This document shows, piece after piece, positions 1-7,440 of a DNA stretch of 33,480 bases. The DNA is taken from the NCBI GenBank assembly GCA_000802045.1, contig JUEF01000068.1, forward strand, positions 1 through 33,480, read 5' to 3'. The position numbers and the translations under genes were made by a program. The notes beneath the pieces are model-generated. The model worked only from the letters and a program-made list of their open reading frames with translations, did no database searches and was not told the origin of the DNA. This DNA comes from Peptococcaceae bacterium BICA1-8. GTDB lineage: Bacteria; Bacillota; Peptococcia; Peptococcales; BICA1-8. Every line of letters begins with the position of its first letter. Position 1 is the first letter of the stretch.

Positions 1-56
<56 letters not shown>

Positions 57-80
57 AATCGATGGTCTTAGACATCATAA

Positions 81-138
81 AATAAAGACCCAAGGTCTAG
101 ACGTATATTTAATGCGTCCCAGACCTTGGGCTTTTTTT
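81..138. terminator. Bidirectional intrinsic terminator
   Basis: A perfect 10-bp stem, CCCAAGGTCT (89-98) with AGACCTTGGG (121-130), has a 22-base loop. A run of seven T follows on the plus strand (132-138), and a T-rich tract follows on the minus strand (complement of 81-88). It lies 16 bases past the stop of the ABC permease gene, so it probably ends the sigma/ABC operon. Confidence 0.8.
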
Positions 139-153
139 GGTTTAGTTTAATTC

Positions 154-1002
154 TTACAAATCCATTTTATTAAATTTCCGTAAAGCCAGAAAAATAAAGA
201 ACAATATATAACCTATCGAATAAAATACCATCCATATACTAGGCGGGTGACCACTACCAAAAGGGCCATTTGCTAAAATTGCGATAGGAGATTGTCCTGC
301 ATCGTATAAAAAACTGAAAAACTTTCTATAGATACTATCCACTGGGCTGAATAGGCTCGCTAAAATACCCATATCTACTAACTCCAGCTTATTTATAACC
401 ATTCCAATTTGTTCTAAGAAGCCACCTATTATACCCAACATAAAATTCATGATAACAACTATACCAGTAGCCAAAGGCTTTAGTATCGTGCTTAGATAAA
501 ATACTAAGGATAATAAAGTCAAGGGGATGAGAAAATAAATAAGAGCACCTTTAATAATACTGATTACCTTAAAGTCATAGAGAACTTCACCTGCCATTAT
601 TAGGTTAAGACCCAAAACTGCACCTATTAAAAACAGACTAAAAATCATTAACATTAAAGCTAATCCTATAAATTTTCCTAACATATATTCTGTTCTAGTT
701 ATTGGTTTTGAGAGAATACCATATAATATACCGGTTTCTAATTCATAAGTAACCATACTCACACTACCTAAGACAGTCAAAAAAGCTACTATAAATGTAG
801 AAAAATATAATCCTGCACCTACAAGTTGACTGGAAATACTAGCCCGAATCAATAAATCAGTCGGTGTACCTCCCCGCTGAAAAACCATATAAAGGGCTCC
901 TCCATACAAACCTAAATAAAGTAATGCTAGTAACAAGGTAGATATAAATATCTTTTTGTAAAGCAATTCTTTAAAAGTATATTTAATTATAGTCAGCATC
1001 AT
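154..1002 (-). CDS. ABC-2 type transporter permease
   Basis: This 282-residue, very hydrophobic protein has about six membrane segments. The first is near residues 17-38, followed by a short soluble part and a segment near 56-80. The stretch TGILYGILSKPITRTEYMLG is typical of the cytoplasmic loop of ABC-2 permeases of the NatB/CcmB/GldF kind. Its start overlaps the end of the upstream ATPase gene by 20 bases, and an AAAGGA site precedes the ATG, so the two are almost certainly translated together as one transporter. The substrate cannot be read from the sequence. The link to an ECF sigma/anti-sigma pair suggests export of a toxic compound or envelope-stress relief, which is inference. Confidence 0.85.
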   Translation of the reverse strand: MMLTIIKYTFKELLYKKIFISTLLLALLYLGLYGGALYMVFQRGGTPTDLLIRASISSQLVGAGLYFSTFIVAFLTVLGSVSMVTYELETGILYGILSKPITRTEYMLGKFIGLALMLMIFSLFLIGAVLGLNLIMAGEVLYDFKVISIIKGALIYFLIPLTLLSLVFYLSTILKPLATGIVVIMNFMLGIIGGFLEQIGMVINKLELVDMGILASLFSPVDSIYRKFFSFLYDAGQSPIAILANGPFGSGHPPSIWMVFYSIGYILFFIFLALRKFNKMDL

Positions 1003-1906
1003 TATTTCCTTTCTTTAAAGCCTGCAAAAACAACTCTTCTAGGGATCTCTTCTTGGTTTCTATCTTAGTAATAATACCGCCATTATCAATAATAATTTTA
1101 AGAGCTTTATTTATTTCTTCTTCCCGAGCTATTTTTATAACTAGATTATCATTACCTTTGTTCTCTAACTCAAGAACAGTCAAAGCAAGCTTCTCTATAA
1201 TATCTTTCGATAAATTATTAATAGTAAGTTCTAACTGCAAATCCCCTAACTGCAGCTCCCGCCATGAACCGTTCACAACTAATTTCCCGTTATTAATAAT
1301 AGCTATTTCATCACAAACGGTTTCTACTTCACTTAATAAATGACTATTCAAAAATACTGTTTTCCCCTGGTTTCTTAGTTCAATGATGATATCCCTAACT
1401 TCTTTCCTGCCGATAGGGTCAAGAGCTGAAGTAGGTTCATCTAAAAACAAAAGGGTGGGATTATTGATTAATGCTGCTGCTAAACCTATTCTTTGCTGCA
1501 TGCCCTTACTATAGGTACCTACTTTTTTCTTTTCTTTACCCATCAACCCTACCAAATCTAAAATTGTTCCAATCCTTATTTGATATTCACTTTTTGTAAG
1601 CCCACAAAGCTGGGCATGGTATTTTAATAATTCTTCACCAGTCAGCCAATCTTGGTAGCGAAATAACTCTGGCAGATAGCCAATATGTTTTCGCACCTTT
1701 GTATCACCGATAGACTGTCCTATAATCTTAGCTTCTCCGCCGTTTGGAATCAGTAGCCCTACAAGAGTTTTAACGAAAGTACTTTTCCCAGCACCATTAG
1801 GTCCTAAAAAACCAAAGATATGCCCCTCGATAACCGAGAGGCTAATATCCTGGCACCCGCCTGATCCATTATAATGTTTTGTTAACTTATGTGTTTCAAC
1901 TATCAT
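983..1906 (-). CDS. ABC transporter ATP-binding protein
   Basis: This 307-residue nucleotide-binding subunit pairs with the adjacent ABC-2 permease. It has Walker A GPNGAGKST near residue 36, a signature loop in the form YSKGMQQR, Walker B LLFLDEPTSALDP and the switch His in FLNSHLLSEVE. A C-terminal extension of about 85 residues, typical of DrrA/CcmA-type exporters, follows the ATPase core. The start overlaps the anti-sigma stop in an ATGA arrangement (1903-1906), so translation is coupled. The signature SKGMQ replaces the usual SGGQ, as in many ABC-2 exporters. It acts on the inner face of the membrane. The substrate is unknown. Confidence 0.9.
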   Translation of the reverse strand: MIVETHKLTKHYNGSGGCQDISLSVIEGHIFGFLGPNGAGKSTFVKTLVGLLIPNGGEAKIIGQSIGDTKVRKHIGYLPELFRYQDWLTGEELLKYHAQLCGLTKSEYQIRIGTILDLVGLMGKEKKKVGTYSKGMQQRIGLAAALINNPTLLFLDEPTSALDPIGRKEVRDIIIELRNQGKTVFLNSHLLSEVETVCDEIAIINNGKLVVNGSWRELQLGDLQLELTINNLSKDIIEKLALTVLELENKGNDNLVIKIAREEEINKALKIIIDNGGIITKIETKKRSLEELFLQALKKGNNDADYN

Positions 1907-3000
1907 TTAACATCCCTCAAAGTATTTGCAATTTCTACCAAGTCCGACTGGCTAGGGCCATTAAGAGTGTAAATAACACCACTGCTTTGCCAGATTAGAT
2001 GGCTAGAATGTGGGTTTTTTGTTAATATTCCTTTTTCCCCTTGAACCTTGACGATTTCACCGGATTTATCGGTCGGAACAAGTAGTGTATTTTGCCAGTC
2101 ATTAACTGACTCTAACTTATTCTTCAAATCATAAGGTAAAATGGGGATATTTAATAATATCTGCCGTAGTTCAAAAACATCTACTCCTGCGGGAACGATA
2201 ATTTCCGGGCTAGCAATCTGCTGGAGACTCAGCCAGTTATTTTCATCTAGTCGGTAATGCAAATCAACCTGACCTTGAGTGTTAACAGTAAAGGATTTAC
2301 CGTTTAGCTCCTCTGGCAGTAGCTGTTTAGAACCAAGCTGTTTTAATATCTTATTTACTTCTTCTGTATTAAAAGTAAATTCCACTCCATTTTTATCAGT
2401 TACATTAACCTCATGGTTTAAATCCAAATTAGCTGGATATTTAATCTGAAAGGGAACTTTTTCTTGGGCCTTAGCTAAGGATATCTGTTCAAATTTAGGC
2501 TGACTAATTACATTTGCCTTGCCTAATTGTTTAAGGTCAATTTCCCCAACCTGATTCATAAAATCATTTTGCATTTTATTTAAGTCTTCCATATTAAGCT
2601 GAATGGTTTCAATCTTTTGGACCCTAAAAACATGCAGAAAGTCTGCGGCTGCCTGGCGTACCGGCGGCACAAAAATAGTAGTAGTAAAAATGGCTACTGC
2701 AGCTATTCCGACAGCTAATTTTTTATAATTTATCATCTTTTTCATCAATCCTCTCCATTTGCTTTCTTTTAATTTTCGTTCAAATCTTTGATATGCATCT
2801 TTCGAGTTATAAGAATCAATGCTAAGCGAATTATCGTATATTTTTACTTTACTAGTGATGAACTGGTCTAAATTCTGCAATTCTTCCAATTTATTTCTAC
2901 ATATAATGCATTTATCTAAATGAGTTTCAATAATCTTTATTTGAGCATTAGTTGCTTCACCATCTAAATAGGCTTGCAATAGTCCTTCATTAATATGCAT
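1903..3000 (-). CDS. Zinc-finger anti-sigma factor with extracytoplasmic sensor domain
   Basis: This 365-residue protein begins with a zf-HC2 (ZAS) domain, seen as the HLDKCIIC motif (His27, Cys31, Cys34). One membrane segment lies near residues 95-112, followed by an outer region of about 250 residues. The C-terminal part (VIWQSSGVIYTLNGPSQSDL) resembles the DUF4367-like sensor region of clostridial anti-sigma factors. It is expected to hold the upstream-encoded ECF sigma factor at the membrane until an external signal releases it. Its start overlaps the sigma gene by 11 bases and its stop overlaps the ATPase start, so all four genes form one operon. The zinc-finger assignment is firm; the nature of the signal is unknown. 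Confidence 0.85.
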   Translation of the reverse strand: MHINEGLLQAYLDGEATNAQIKIIETHLDKCIICRNKLEELQNLDQFITSKVKIYDNSLSIDSYNSKDAYQRFERKLKESKWRGLMKKMINYKKLAVGIAAVAIFTTTIFVPPVRQAAADFLHVFRVQKIETIQLNMEDLNKMQNDFMNQVGEIDLKQLGKANVISQPKFEQISLAKAQEKVPFQIKYPANLDLNHEVNVTDKNGVEFTFNTEEVNKILKQLGSKQLLPEELNGKSFTVNTQGQVDLHYRLDENNWLSLQQIASPEIIVPAGVDVFELRQILLNIPILPYDLKNKLESVNDWQNTLLVPTDKSGEIVKVQGEKGILTKNPHSSHLIWQSSGVIYTLNGPSQSDLVEIANTLRDVK

Positions 3001-3571
3001 TTAGTTCACTTCCTTTCTTATCCAAAAGGATTTCCTTGAACTTCTTTTTAGCCCGTGCCAACATTGTCCCAACTGAGGCTTCCTCAATATCTAAAGTTTG
3101 AGCAATTTCGGTATAGGAATATCCGGTATATTTCAAAAGAATTAATAGCTTATCTCGCTCAGGTAGCAAACTTATAGCATCCTTGACAATCTGCCCTTGC
3201 TCCTTTTTTATAACTACTTCCTCAATATTGATACTTGATGGAAAAATAATATTCTTTTCTTCTCGCTGTTTCCTGTTTTTCTCTGATCGCAGGTAATTAT
3301 AGCTGCTGTTAACCGCGACCTTGATTAACCAGGCCTTTGGATGACTTATAGTATGCTTATCAGTATAATAATATTTAATTAGAGTATCCTGTACTATATC
3401 TTCTGCCTTATTTTGATCCCCTAATATAAATGTTATTTGTTTTAGTAAAACCTGATAGTAAGAATTAAATTCAATAGAAAAATCATATTTTGGTTTGCTA
3501 GTATCCATAGTAGCTACCACACCTTCGATTTCTACCACCTCCGTCATTGATCGATCAATTTCAATTTTCAC
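2990..3571 (-). CDS. ECF-family RNA polymerase sigma factor
   Basis: This sigma-70 family protein of up to 193 residues has region 2 (ILGDQNKAEDIVQDTLIKYY, then HPKAWLIKVAVNSSYNYLRS) and region 4 with a helix-turn-helix (LPERDKLLILLKY, then YSYTEIAQTLDIEEASVGTM). Regions 1 and 3 are absent, as expected for an ECF factor. The longest frame starts at a GTG (3569-3571) with no ribosome binding site. An ATG at 3506-3508, with AAGGTG about 11 bases upstream, gives a 172-residue protein closer to the family norm and may be the true start. It probably controls its own operon, which encodes its anti-sigma factor and an ABC exporter. No convincing promoter was seen upstream. Confidence 0.88.
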   Translation of the reverse strand: MKIEIDRSMTEVVEIEGVVATMDTSKPKYDFSIEFNSYYQVLLKQITFILGDQNKAEDIVQDTLIKYYYTDKHTISHPKAWLIKVAVNSSYNYLRSEKNRKQREEKNIIFPSSINIEEVVIKKEQGQIVKDAISLLPERDKLLILLKYTGYSYTEIAQTLDIEEASVGTMLARAKKKFKEILLDKKGSELNAY

Positions 3572-3678
3572 TTATAAGACACAGTGAGTCAAAAATTTGT
3601 GACAGAGAAAAGCAAAAGTATTTTATAGTGTAAACAATTTCTATCATTATCTTAACATAAATCCTTTTTCCAATTCAC

Positions 3679-3714
3679 AAAAAAAGACTTGCTAGTTATA
3701 TTAACTAACAAGTC
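3679..3714 (-). terminator. Intrinsic terminator of the AOR operon
   Basis: Read on the minus strand, GACTTG-T-TAGTTA pairs with TAACTA-G-CAAGTC around a three-base loop, and a run of seven T follows (complement of 3679-3685). It lies downstream of the iron-sulfur flavoprotein gene on the same strand. Confidence 0.8.
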
Positions 3715-3716
3715 GT

Positions 3717-3751
3717 GCAAGATGCAAGAGACAAGAGACAAGAGGCAAGAA
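3717..3751. repeat. Heptanucleotide tandem repeat (ACAAGAG type)
   Basis: Five consecutive 7-bp units read GCAAGAT, GCAAGAG, ACAAGAG, ACAAGAG, GCAAGAA. The array abuts the terminator at 3679-3714. Confidence 0.8.
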
Positions 3752-3780
3752 ATTATAATGCTTTATCCTGCTTCCGGCAA

Positions 3781-3852
3781 GGCAGGTGTGTCCCACTCGT
3801 TGGGGACATTCCTGGCCCAATGAATTGCAAAAGCCTCGGCAGGTGTGTCCCC
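3781..3852. repeat. GGGGACA-bounded inverted-repeat element, copy 1
   Basis: The left arm GTTGGGGACATTCCTG (3799-3814) and right arm CAGGTGTGTCCCC (3840-3852) form an imperfect 13-bp inverted repeat around 25 bases. An extra right-type half (CAGGTGTGTCCC, 3783-3794) precedes it. Related copies lie at 18668 and 32377. The element ends a few bases past the stop of the flavoprotein gene. Such elements resemble REP sequences mobilised by Y1 (RAYT) transposases elsewhere, but no transposase is present here. Confidence 0.75.
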
Positions 3853-3860
3853 TTACCAAT

Positions 3861-4433
3861 TTACCCGTTTATTTTCTTAATTAGCTTAGCAACATTTCCA
3901 GCGAATTTGGTAACAGTTGCAATACCTTCTTCGTCTTTTAAAGCTTCCCCTTTTGTTTTACCGCCAAAAACTATGTTCCAATAATTGGAGCCCGGTACAA
4001 TCATATCATTAATAAAGAATACCATAAGCATTTCCTGAAATGAGTTCGTTATACCACCGCGGCGAGCTACTGCAATAGGTCCCCCTACTTTCCAAGTTAA
4101 AAACTTGTCAGTGCTACGAGAAACCATACCGATCCTCTGTAAAGCATTCATTAAATCACCTCGGGGGGTTCCGAAATAAACGGGCGAACCAACAATAAAC
4201 CCTTGAGCTCCTCTAATTTTATCAATTATTTCATTTAGACCATCATTTAATGAACATTTTTTTAGTTCACCACATTTATAACAGGCAATACATCCTTTAA
4301 TATCCTTTCCTGCTAGAGATACAATTTCTGCTTCTAATCCCTCTCTTTCAATTTCCTCTTTACAAACCCCTAAGACCTGGTAGGTATTTCCCTCCGGGCG
4401 GGGACTTCCAGATAATAATATTACTTTTTCCAT
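3861..4433 (-). CDS. Iron-sulfur flavoprotein (flavodoxin-like FMN reductase)
   Basis: This flavodoxin-fold protein (190 residues from the chosen start) has the FMN-phosphate loop GSPRPEGNT near residue 10 and GSPVYFGT near residue 85. Between them is the compact cysteine motif CIACYKCGELKKC (C-x2-C-x2-C-x5-C), the hallmark of archaeal and clostridial iron-sulfur flavoproteins, where it binds a 4Fe-4S cluster. It probably passes electrons between ferredoxin and another acceptor, and its place as last gene after an aldehyde ferredoxin oxidoreductase fits that. The ATG at 4431-4433 was chosen because AGGAG lies 7 bases upstream; a longer GTG start at 4442 overlaps that site. The gene lies 11 bases past the MoaD-like stop. 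Confidence 0.82.
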   Translation of the reverse strand: MEKVILLSGSPRPEGNTYQVLGVCKEEIEREGLEAEIVSLAGKDIKGCIACYKCGELKKCSLNDGLNEIIDKIRGAQGFIVGSPVYFGTPRGDLMNALQRIGMVSRSTDKFLTWKVGGPIAVARRGGITNSFQEMLMVFFINDMIVPGSNYWNIVFGGKTKGEALKDEEGIATVTKFAGNVAKLIKKING

Positions 4434-4444
4434 TTTTTCCACTC

Positions 4445-4675
4445 CTATCCACCTATTAATGCTGGCAGGATTGACATCCTGTCACCATCTTTAAAAATAT
4501 AATCCTTATACTCAATTTTACCATTAACAGCAACCAAATAATTTCCTTCATCTCTAACTTCAATACCTAAATCAGCTAATACCTTCTCCACAGTAGTACC
4601 ATCTGCATAAGAACGGATTTCGTCTACTTCCAATTTTCCCCACGGAACTTTGACCTGTAGTTGGATACTTATCAT
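4445..4675 (-). CDS. MoaD/ThiS-family sulfur-carrier-like protein
   Basis: This 76-residue beta-grasp protein ends in Ala-Leu-Ile-Gly-Gly, the C-terminal GG required for adenylation and thiocarboxylation in MoaD and ThiS. The stretch KDGDRMSILPALIGG matches the family's last strand. MoaD supplies sulfur to molybdopterin, the pterin that binds tungsten or molybdenum in AOR enzymes, and MoaD-like genes often sit beside AOR genes. A site reading AAGGGGA precedes the ATG by about 10 bases, and the gene starts 27 bases after the AOR stop. Whether it serves pterin synthesis in general or only this AOR cannot be told. Confidence 0.85.
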   Translation of the reverse strand: MISIQLQVKVPWGKLEVDEIRSYADGTTVEKVLADLGIEVRDEGNYLVAVNGKIEYKDYIFKDGDRMSILPALIGG

Positions 4676-4702
4676 GTTTAATTAGTCCCCTTATTAAATT
4701 TA

Positions 4703-6388
4703 TTATAGGTCTTGGTCGAATATGTCAAAAACTGCCCCATTTGAGGGATTTGCCTCTATGTAGAAAAACTCCGGTAATCTATCATGGGCTTTAGTAATCC
4801 CAGCAGACTCGTTAAATTTATGCTCGGTAGCCAGAGTCTCTTGAGCTACTTTTATTAGAATTTCTTCACTGCACTCTAAACCAGTATGAGAGGAAATAAG
4901 TCCAGCTAGCAGATTTTTATCTTTTACTGCAGCTCCCACCATTATACATATACCTAATGCATCAAATAAAGTAGCTCCCAATTGAGCATTTTTTGATATT
5001 TCTACTTGATTATCTTTGAGATGGTGTTTTATATTTAGCCTAACTGTATTTCCGGCAGTATGGTCTGCACCCATGGGAGAATTAAGATAACTTACACCAA
5101 GACCTTTAACCGAACGGGGATCATAGGCTGGCATACCTTGTCCTTTTACAGCAGGTACCCTTATTACCCCAAAAATATGACCGGCGATGACAGAACCAGC
5201 TCCGATTATTTTACCTAAATAGGAGCCTTTTTGCATTTCCTCAGCTACTTTAATAATTTCTTTGGTATCACCAAAGTTCATTATTCCCTTTTCCATTAAT
5301 ACACCAATAGTACAGCCAAACTCTATGGTATCAATACCAAAATCATTGCAAATATAATTAAGTTTTGCAATAACATCCAGGTCATCAATATCACAGTTTG
5401 AACCAAGCAAAGCAATAGTTTCATATTCCAAGGGGGAAACTAAAAGTTTGCCGTCTTGACTAGGATAACGATTAGAACAGCGAATAATGCAGCCTGGCAT
5501 ACAGGCATGGGTCGGAGTGCCTTCTCCTCCTCGCTCAGTTATTGTATCATATAATGCCTGTCCGTTAATCTTAGCTGCCCCTTCAAAGGTGCCTGTCGAA
5601 AAGTTACGGGTGGGTAGTGCACCGATAGTATTTGTGATCTCCATCATACCTGCTGTTCCATATTTGGGGAAGCTTTCCGCAGTCTGGGGTGTGCTTCGGA
5701 TTAAAGCTGTATATTCCTTTAAAAGGTCCTTAAAGTTATCGGATTCTACTGGTTTAACAGGGTTTGTTCCAGCATCATCTAGCACTATAGCAAGGATCCT
5801 TTTGGAACCCATAACAGCGCCTAGTCCACCTCTGCCGCAATAACGACTAGGATTGCCTTCAATATCTGTATTAGTAATGCCTGCTGTTATTGACAATTGT
5901 TCACCAGCAGGACCAATTGAGATTATACCAATATTTTTGCCGTATTGTTTCTGAAGAGCATTTGCTTTATCATAATTGCCTTTATTTACCAAATTTTCTC
6001 CATCAATCAGTTTTACTCCTTCTTTATTAATATAAAGAATATACCAGTTATCTTTTGTTTTTGTTTCTCCTTCTAGGATAATTGCCCTTATTCCTAGTCG
6101 GGCCATTTTATAGGCAGTATTGCCTCCACCATTACTCTCTTTTATTCCTGAAGTTAGAGGGCTTTTAGCACCAATAGATATACGACCTGCACTAGAAACC
6201 GGGGTCCCTGCTAAAAGCCCGTTAGCAATGACCAACTTATTAAAAGGACCTAGGGGATGACATGTTCCAGGTACTTCATCACTAATAATCCGTGAAGTTA
6301 ATGCTCGACCGGAAAAGAGTCTATATTCGGAAGGAATACTTTCTTTTTTAATGTTTAGTTCTGCAAGGTTAATCCTTAATAACTGCAC
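4703..6388 (-). CDS. Aldehyde ferredoxin oxidoreductase (tungsten/molybdopterin enzyme)
   Basis: This protein of 561-564 residues is shorter than the roughly 600 of classical AORs. The N-terminal AOR domain is clear (FSGRALTSRII, KSPLTSGIKESNGGGN, YCGRGGLGAVMGSK). The cluster ligands are CMPGCIIRC near residues 299-307 plus a late Cys in LGICIMVG near 484, and DHTAGNT near 445 marks the pterin-binding part. The spacing C-x3-C-x3-C differs from the C-x2-C-x3-C of characterised AORs. The enzyme is expected to oxidise an aldehyde to an acid with ferredoxin as acceptor; the substrate is unknown. Two GTG starts are possible: 6397 is too close to the GAGGGAG site, while 6388 lies 8 bases from it and was chosen. 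It leads an operon with the MoaD-like and flavoprotein genes. Confidence 0.9.
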   Translation of the reverse strand: MQLLRINLAELNIKKESIPSEYRLFSGRALTSRIISDEVPGTCHPLGPFNKLVIANGLLAGTPVSSAGRISIGAKSPLTSGIKESNGGGNTAYKMARLGIRAIILEGETKTKDNWYILYINKEGVKLIDGENLVNKGNYDKANALQKQYGKNIGIISIGPAGEQLSITAGITNTDIEGNPSRYCGRGGLGAVMGSKRILAIVLDDAGTNPVKPVESDNFKDLLKEYTALIRSTPQTAESFPKYGTAGMMEITNTIGALPTRNFSTGTFEGAAKINGQALYDTITERGGEGTPTHACMPGCIIRCSNRYPSQDGKLLVSPLEYETIALLGSNCDIDDLDVIAKLNYICNDFGIDTIEFGCTIGVLMEKGIMNFGDTKEIIKVAEEMQKGSYLGKIIGAGSVIAGHIFGVIRVPAVKGQGMPAYDPRSVKGLGVSYLNSPMGADHTAGNTVRLNIKHHLKDNQVEISKNAQLGATLFDALGICIMVGAAVKDKNLLAGLISSHTGLECSEEILIKVAQETLATEHKFNESAGITKAHDRLPEFFYIEANPSNGAVFDIFDQDL

Positions 6389-6454
6389 CTTTTCCACTCC
6401 CTCAAATCTTTATATATTTATTTTCTGCATAATATATAATTACCCTTTTTAAAA

Positions 6455-6489
6455 CAAAAAAAAACTTGCCAGCTGGTAACTAGCAAGTT
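6455..6489 (-). terminator. Intrinsic terminator downstream of the GntR gene
   Basis: On the minus strand the stem AACTTGC (6463-6469) pairs with GCAAGTT (6483-6489), and a T-rich tract follows (complement of 6455-6462). It separates the regulator gene from the AOR operon, so AOR either has its own promoter or relies on read-through. I see no convincing AOR promoter in 6398-6454. Confidence 0.75.
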
Positions 6490-6539
6490 GAGTGAGGAGG
6501 TAGATTATCTATTAGAATAGTCTACCTTTGATAACTAAG

Positions 6540-7196
6540 TTAGAGATTTTCAATAAGCTTTGAAGCCAATTCTTCAATATGATTTTGCACTGCTATTTGA
6601 GAGCCTTCAGGGTCTTTATTAGTGAAAGCCGTGAGTATTTTCTCATGTCGATGTATTAAGGCGTCAAAAGTCATAGTTGACTTGGCAAAGGTTAGATAGG
6701 GTAAATGAGCCATATTTATCAGCGACCAAACCCTATGCAACAAACTACTTCCAGTTGACTTAATTATTAATTCATGAAATGCTATATCCATTTCAATAAA
6801 TTGCGTACGATTTTCTTCCTCAGCGCTTTTTTTCATTTTCTCAATAAGTTGGGCAAAAGCAGCTAAGACTTCATTATTTTCTTCTCTTGCCACAATTTGT
6901 GCTGCATAACCTTCTAGTAAACAGCGTAGCTTATATGCCTCAATGACTTCTTTTTTTTCTATTATCTTAACAAAGGCGCCTTTATGAGGCTGAGTTTCCA
7001 CAAGCCCCATTTGTTCGAGTTCTCTAATGGCCTCTCTTACCGGTGCCTGACTTACTTTATACTCTTTTGCTATTCTAGTTTCAATAATTCTATCTCCAGG
7101 TGCCATTTCTCCATTTAAAATTGCGTCCGAAAGAATTTTTTTGATCTCATACCTTAGAATCTTACGTTCAATAGGCTTGTCACTATTTTGCTTCAA
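6540..7196 (-). CDS. GntR-family transcriptional regulator, FCD subfamily
   Basis: This 218-residue regulator has an N-terminal winged helix (LSDAILNGEMAPGDRI, then RIAKEYKVSQAPVREAIREL and VETQPHKGAFVKI). An all-helical FCD effector domain occupies residues of about 85-210, with the expected acidic and His metal/ligand residues (FIEMDIAFHELIIKS and HEKILTAF). The gene starts at TTG with GAGGTG about 7 bases upstream. FCD regulators usually sense small organic acids, so control of the adjacent AOR operon by an aldehyde-derived acid is plausible but inferred. A consensus promoter and a 12-bp palindrome lie just upstream, which suggests autoregulation. Confidence 0.88.
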   Translation of the reverse strand: MKQNSDKPIERKILRYEIKKILSDAILNGEMAPGDRIIETRIAKEYKVSQAPVREAIRELEQMGLVETQPHKGAFVKIIEKKEVIEAYKLRCLLEGYAAQIVAREENNEVLAAFAQLIEKMKKSAEEENRTQFIEMDIAFHELIIKSTGSSLLHRVWSLINMAHLPYLTFAKSTMTFDALIHRHEKILTAFTNKDPEGSQIAVQNHIEELASKLIENL

Positions 7197-7229
7197 TTAG
7201 GCACCTCACAAGCTATTGTGAATTAATTA

Positions 7230-7241
7230 ATAATCGATTAT
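7230..7241. promoter_or_regulatory. Palindrome ATAATCGATTAT, candidate GntR operator
   Basis: A perfect 12-bp palindrome sits immediately downstream of the predicted transcription start of the GntR gene, where bound repressor would block initiation. No second copy was found ahead of AOR. Confidence 0.45.
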
Positions 7242-7249
7242 CTGTAATT

Positions 7250-7278
7250 ATATTATCTATATTCATTTCAATTGTCAA
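7250..7278 (-). promoter_or_regulatory. SigA-type promoter of the GntR gene
   Basis: On the minus strand, TTGACA (7273-7278) and TAATAT (7250-7255) are separated by exactly 17 bases. Transcription would start near 7243, about 47 bases upstream of the TTG start codon. Confidence 0.75.
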
Positions 7279-7320
7279 CTTATTTAAAATAATTTATTGT
7301 AAAACTATTCTTAACGCAAA

Positions 7321-7440
7321 ACCGCCCCTTTAAGAGGCGGTCACCTTTTTTCCCAATACTGCTTCTCTCCACAAGGCAACTAAACCCTTGGTATCAAGAT
7401 AACGAGGGTTTATAGACCACAGACGCAAACCTATCACCTC
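7321..7440 (-). ncRNA. Candidate structured RNA ending in a terminator-like hairpin
   Basis: This stretch lies between the DUF3307 stop and the GntR promoter, holds no ORF and is richer in GC than its flanks. On the minus strand TAAACCCT pairs with AGGGTTTA around 16 bases. Outer segments TTGCGTCT and AGAAGCAG can pair with one mismatch. The hairpin ACCGCC/GGCGGT (7321-7341) follows with a short T run. This could be a small RNA such as a 6S-like RNA, or a structured 3' end of the signalling operon. I could not match it to a known family. A c-di-GMP-I riboswitch was considered and rejected. Confidence 0.35.

Noticed and set aside
3715..3984. Open frame of 89 codons on the plus strand
   Set aside because: It runs through the heptamer array and the GGGGACA element and then antisense to the flavoprotein gene; no ribosome binding site.
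7351..7440. c-di-GMP-I (GEMM) riboswitch on the plus strand
   Set aside because: A GACGCAAA string and a CACAAGGCAA string are present, but the second helix and its receptor are missing, and no plus-strand gene follows.
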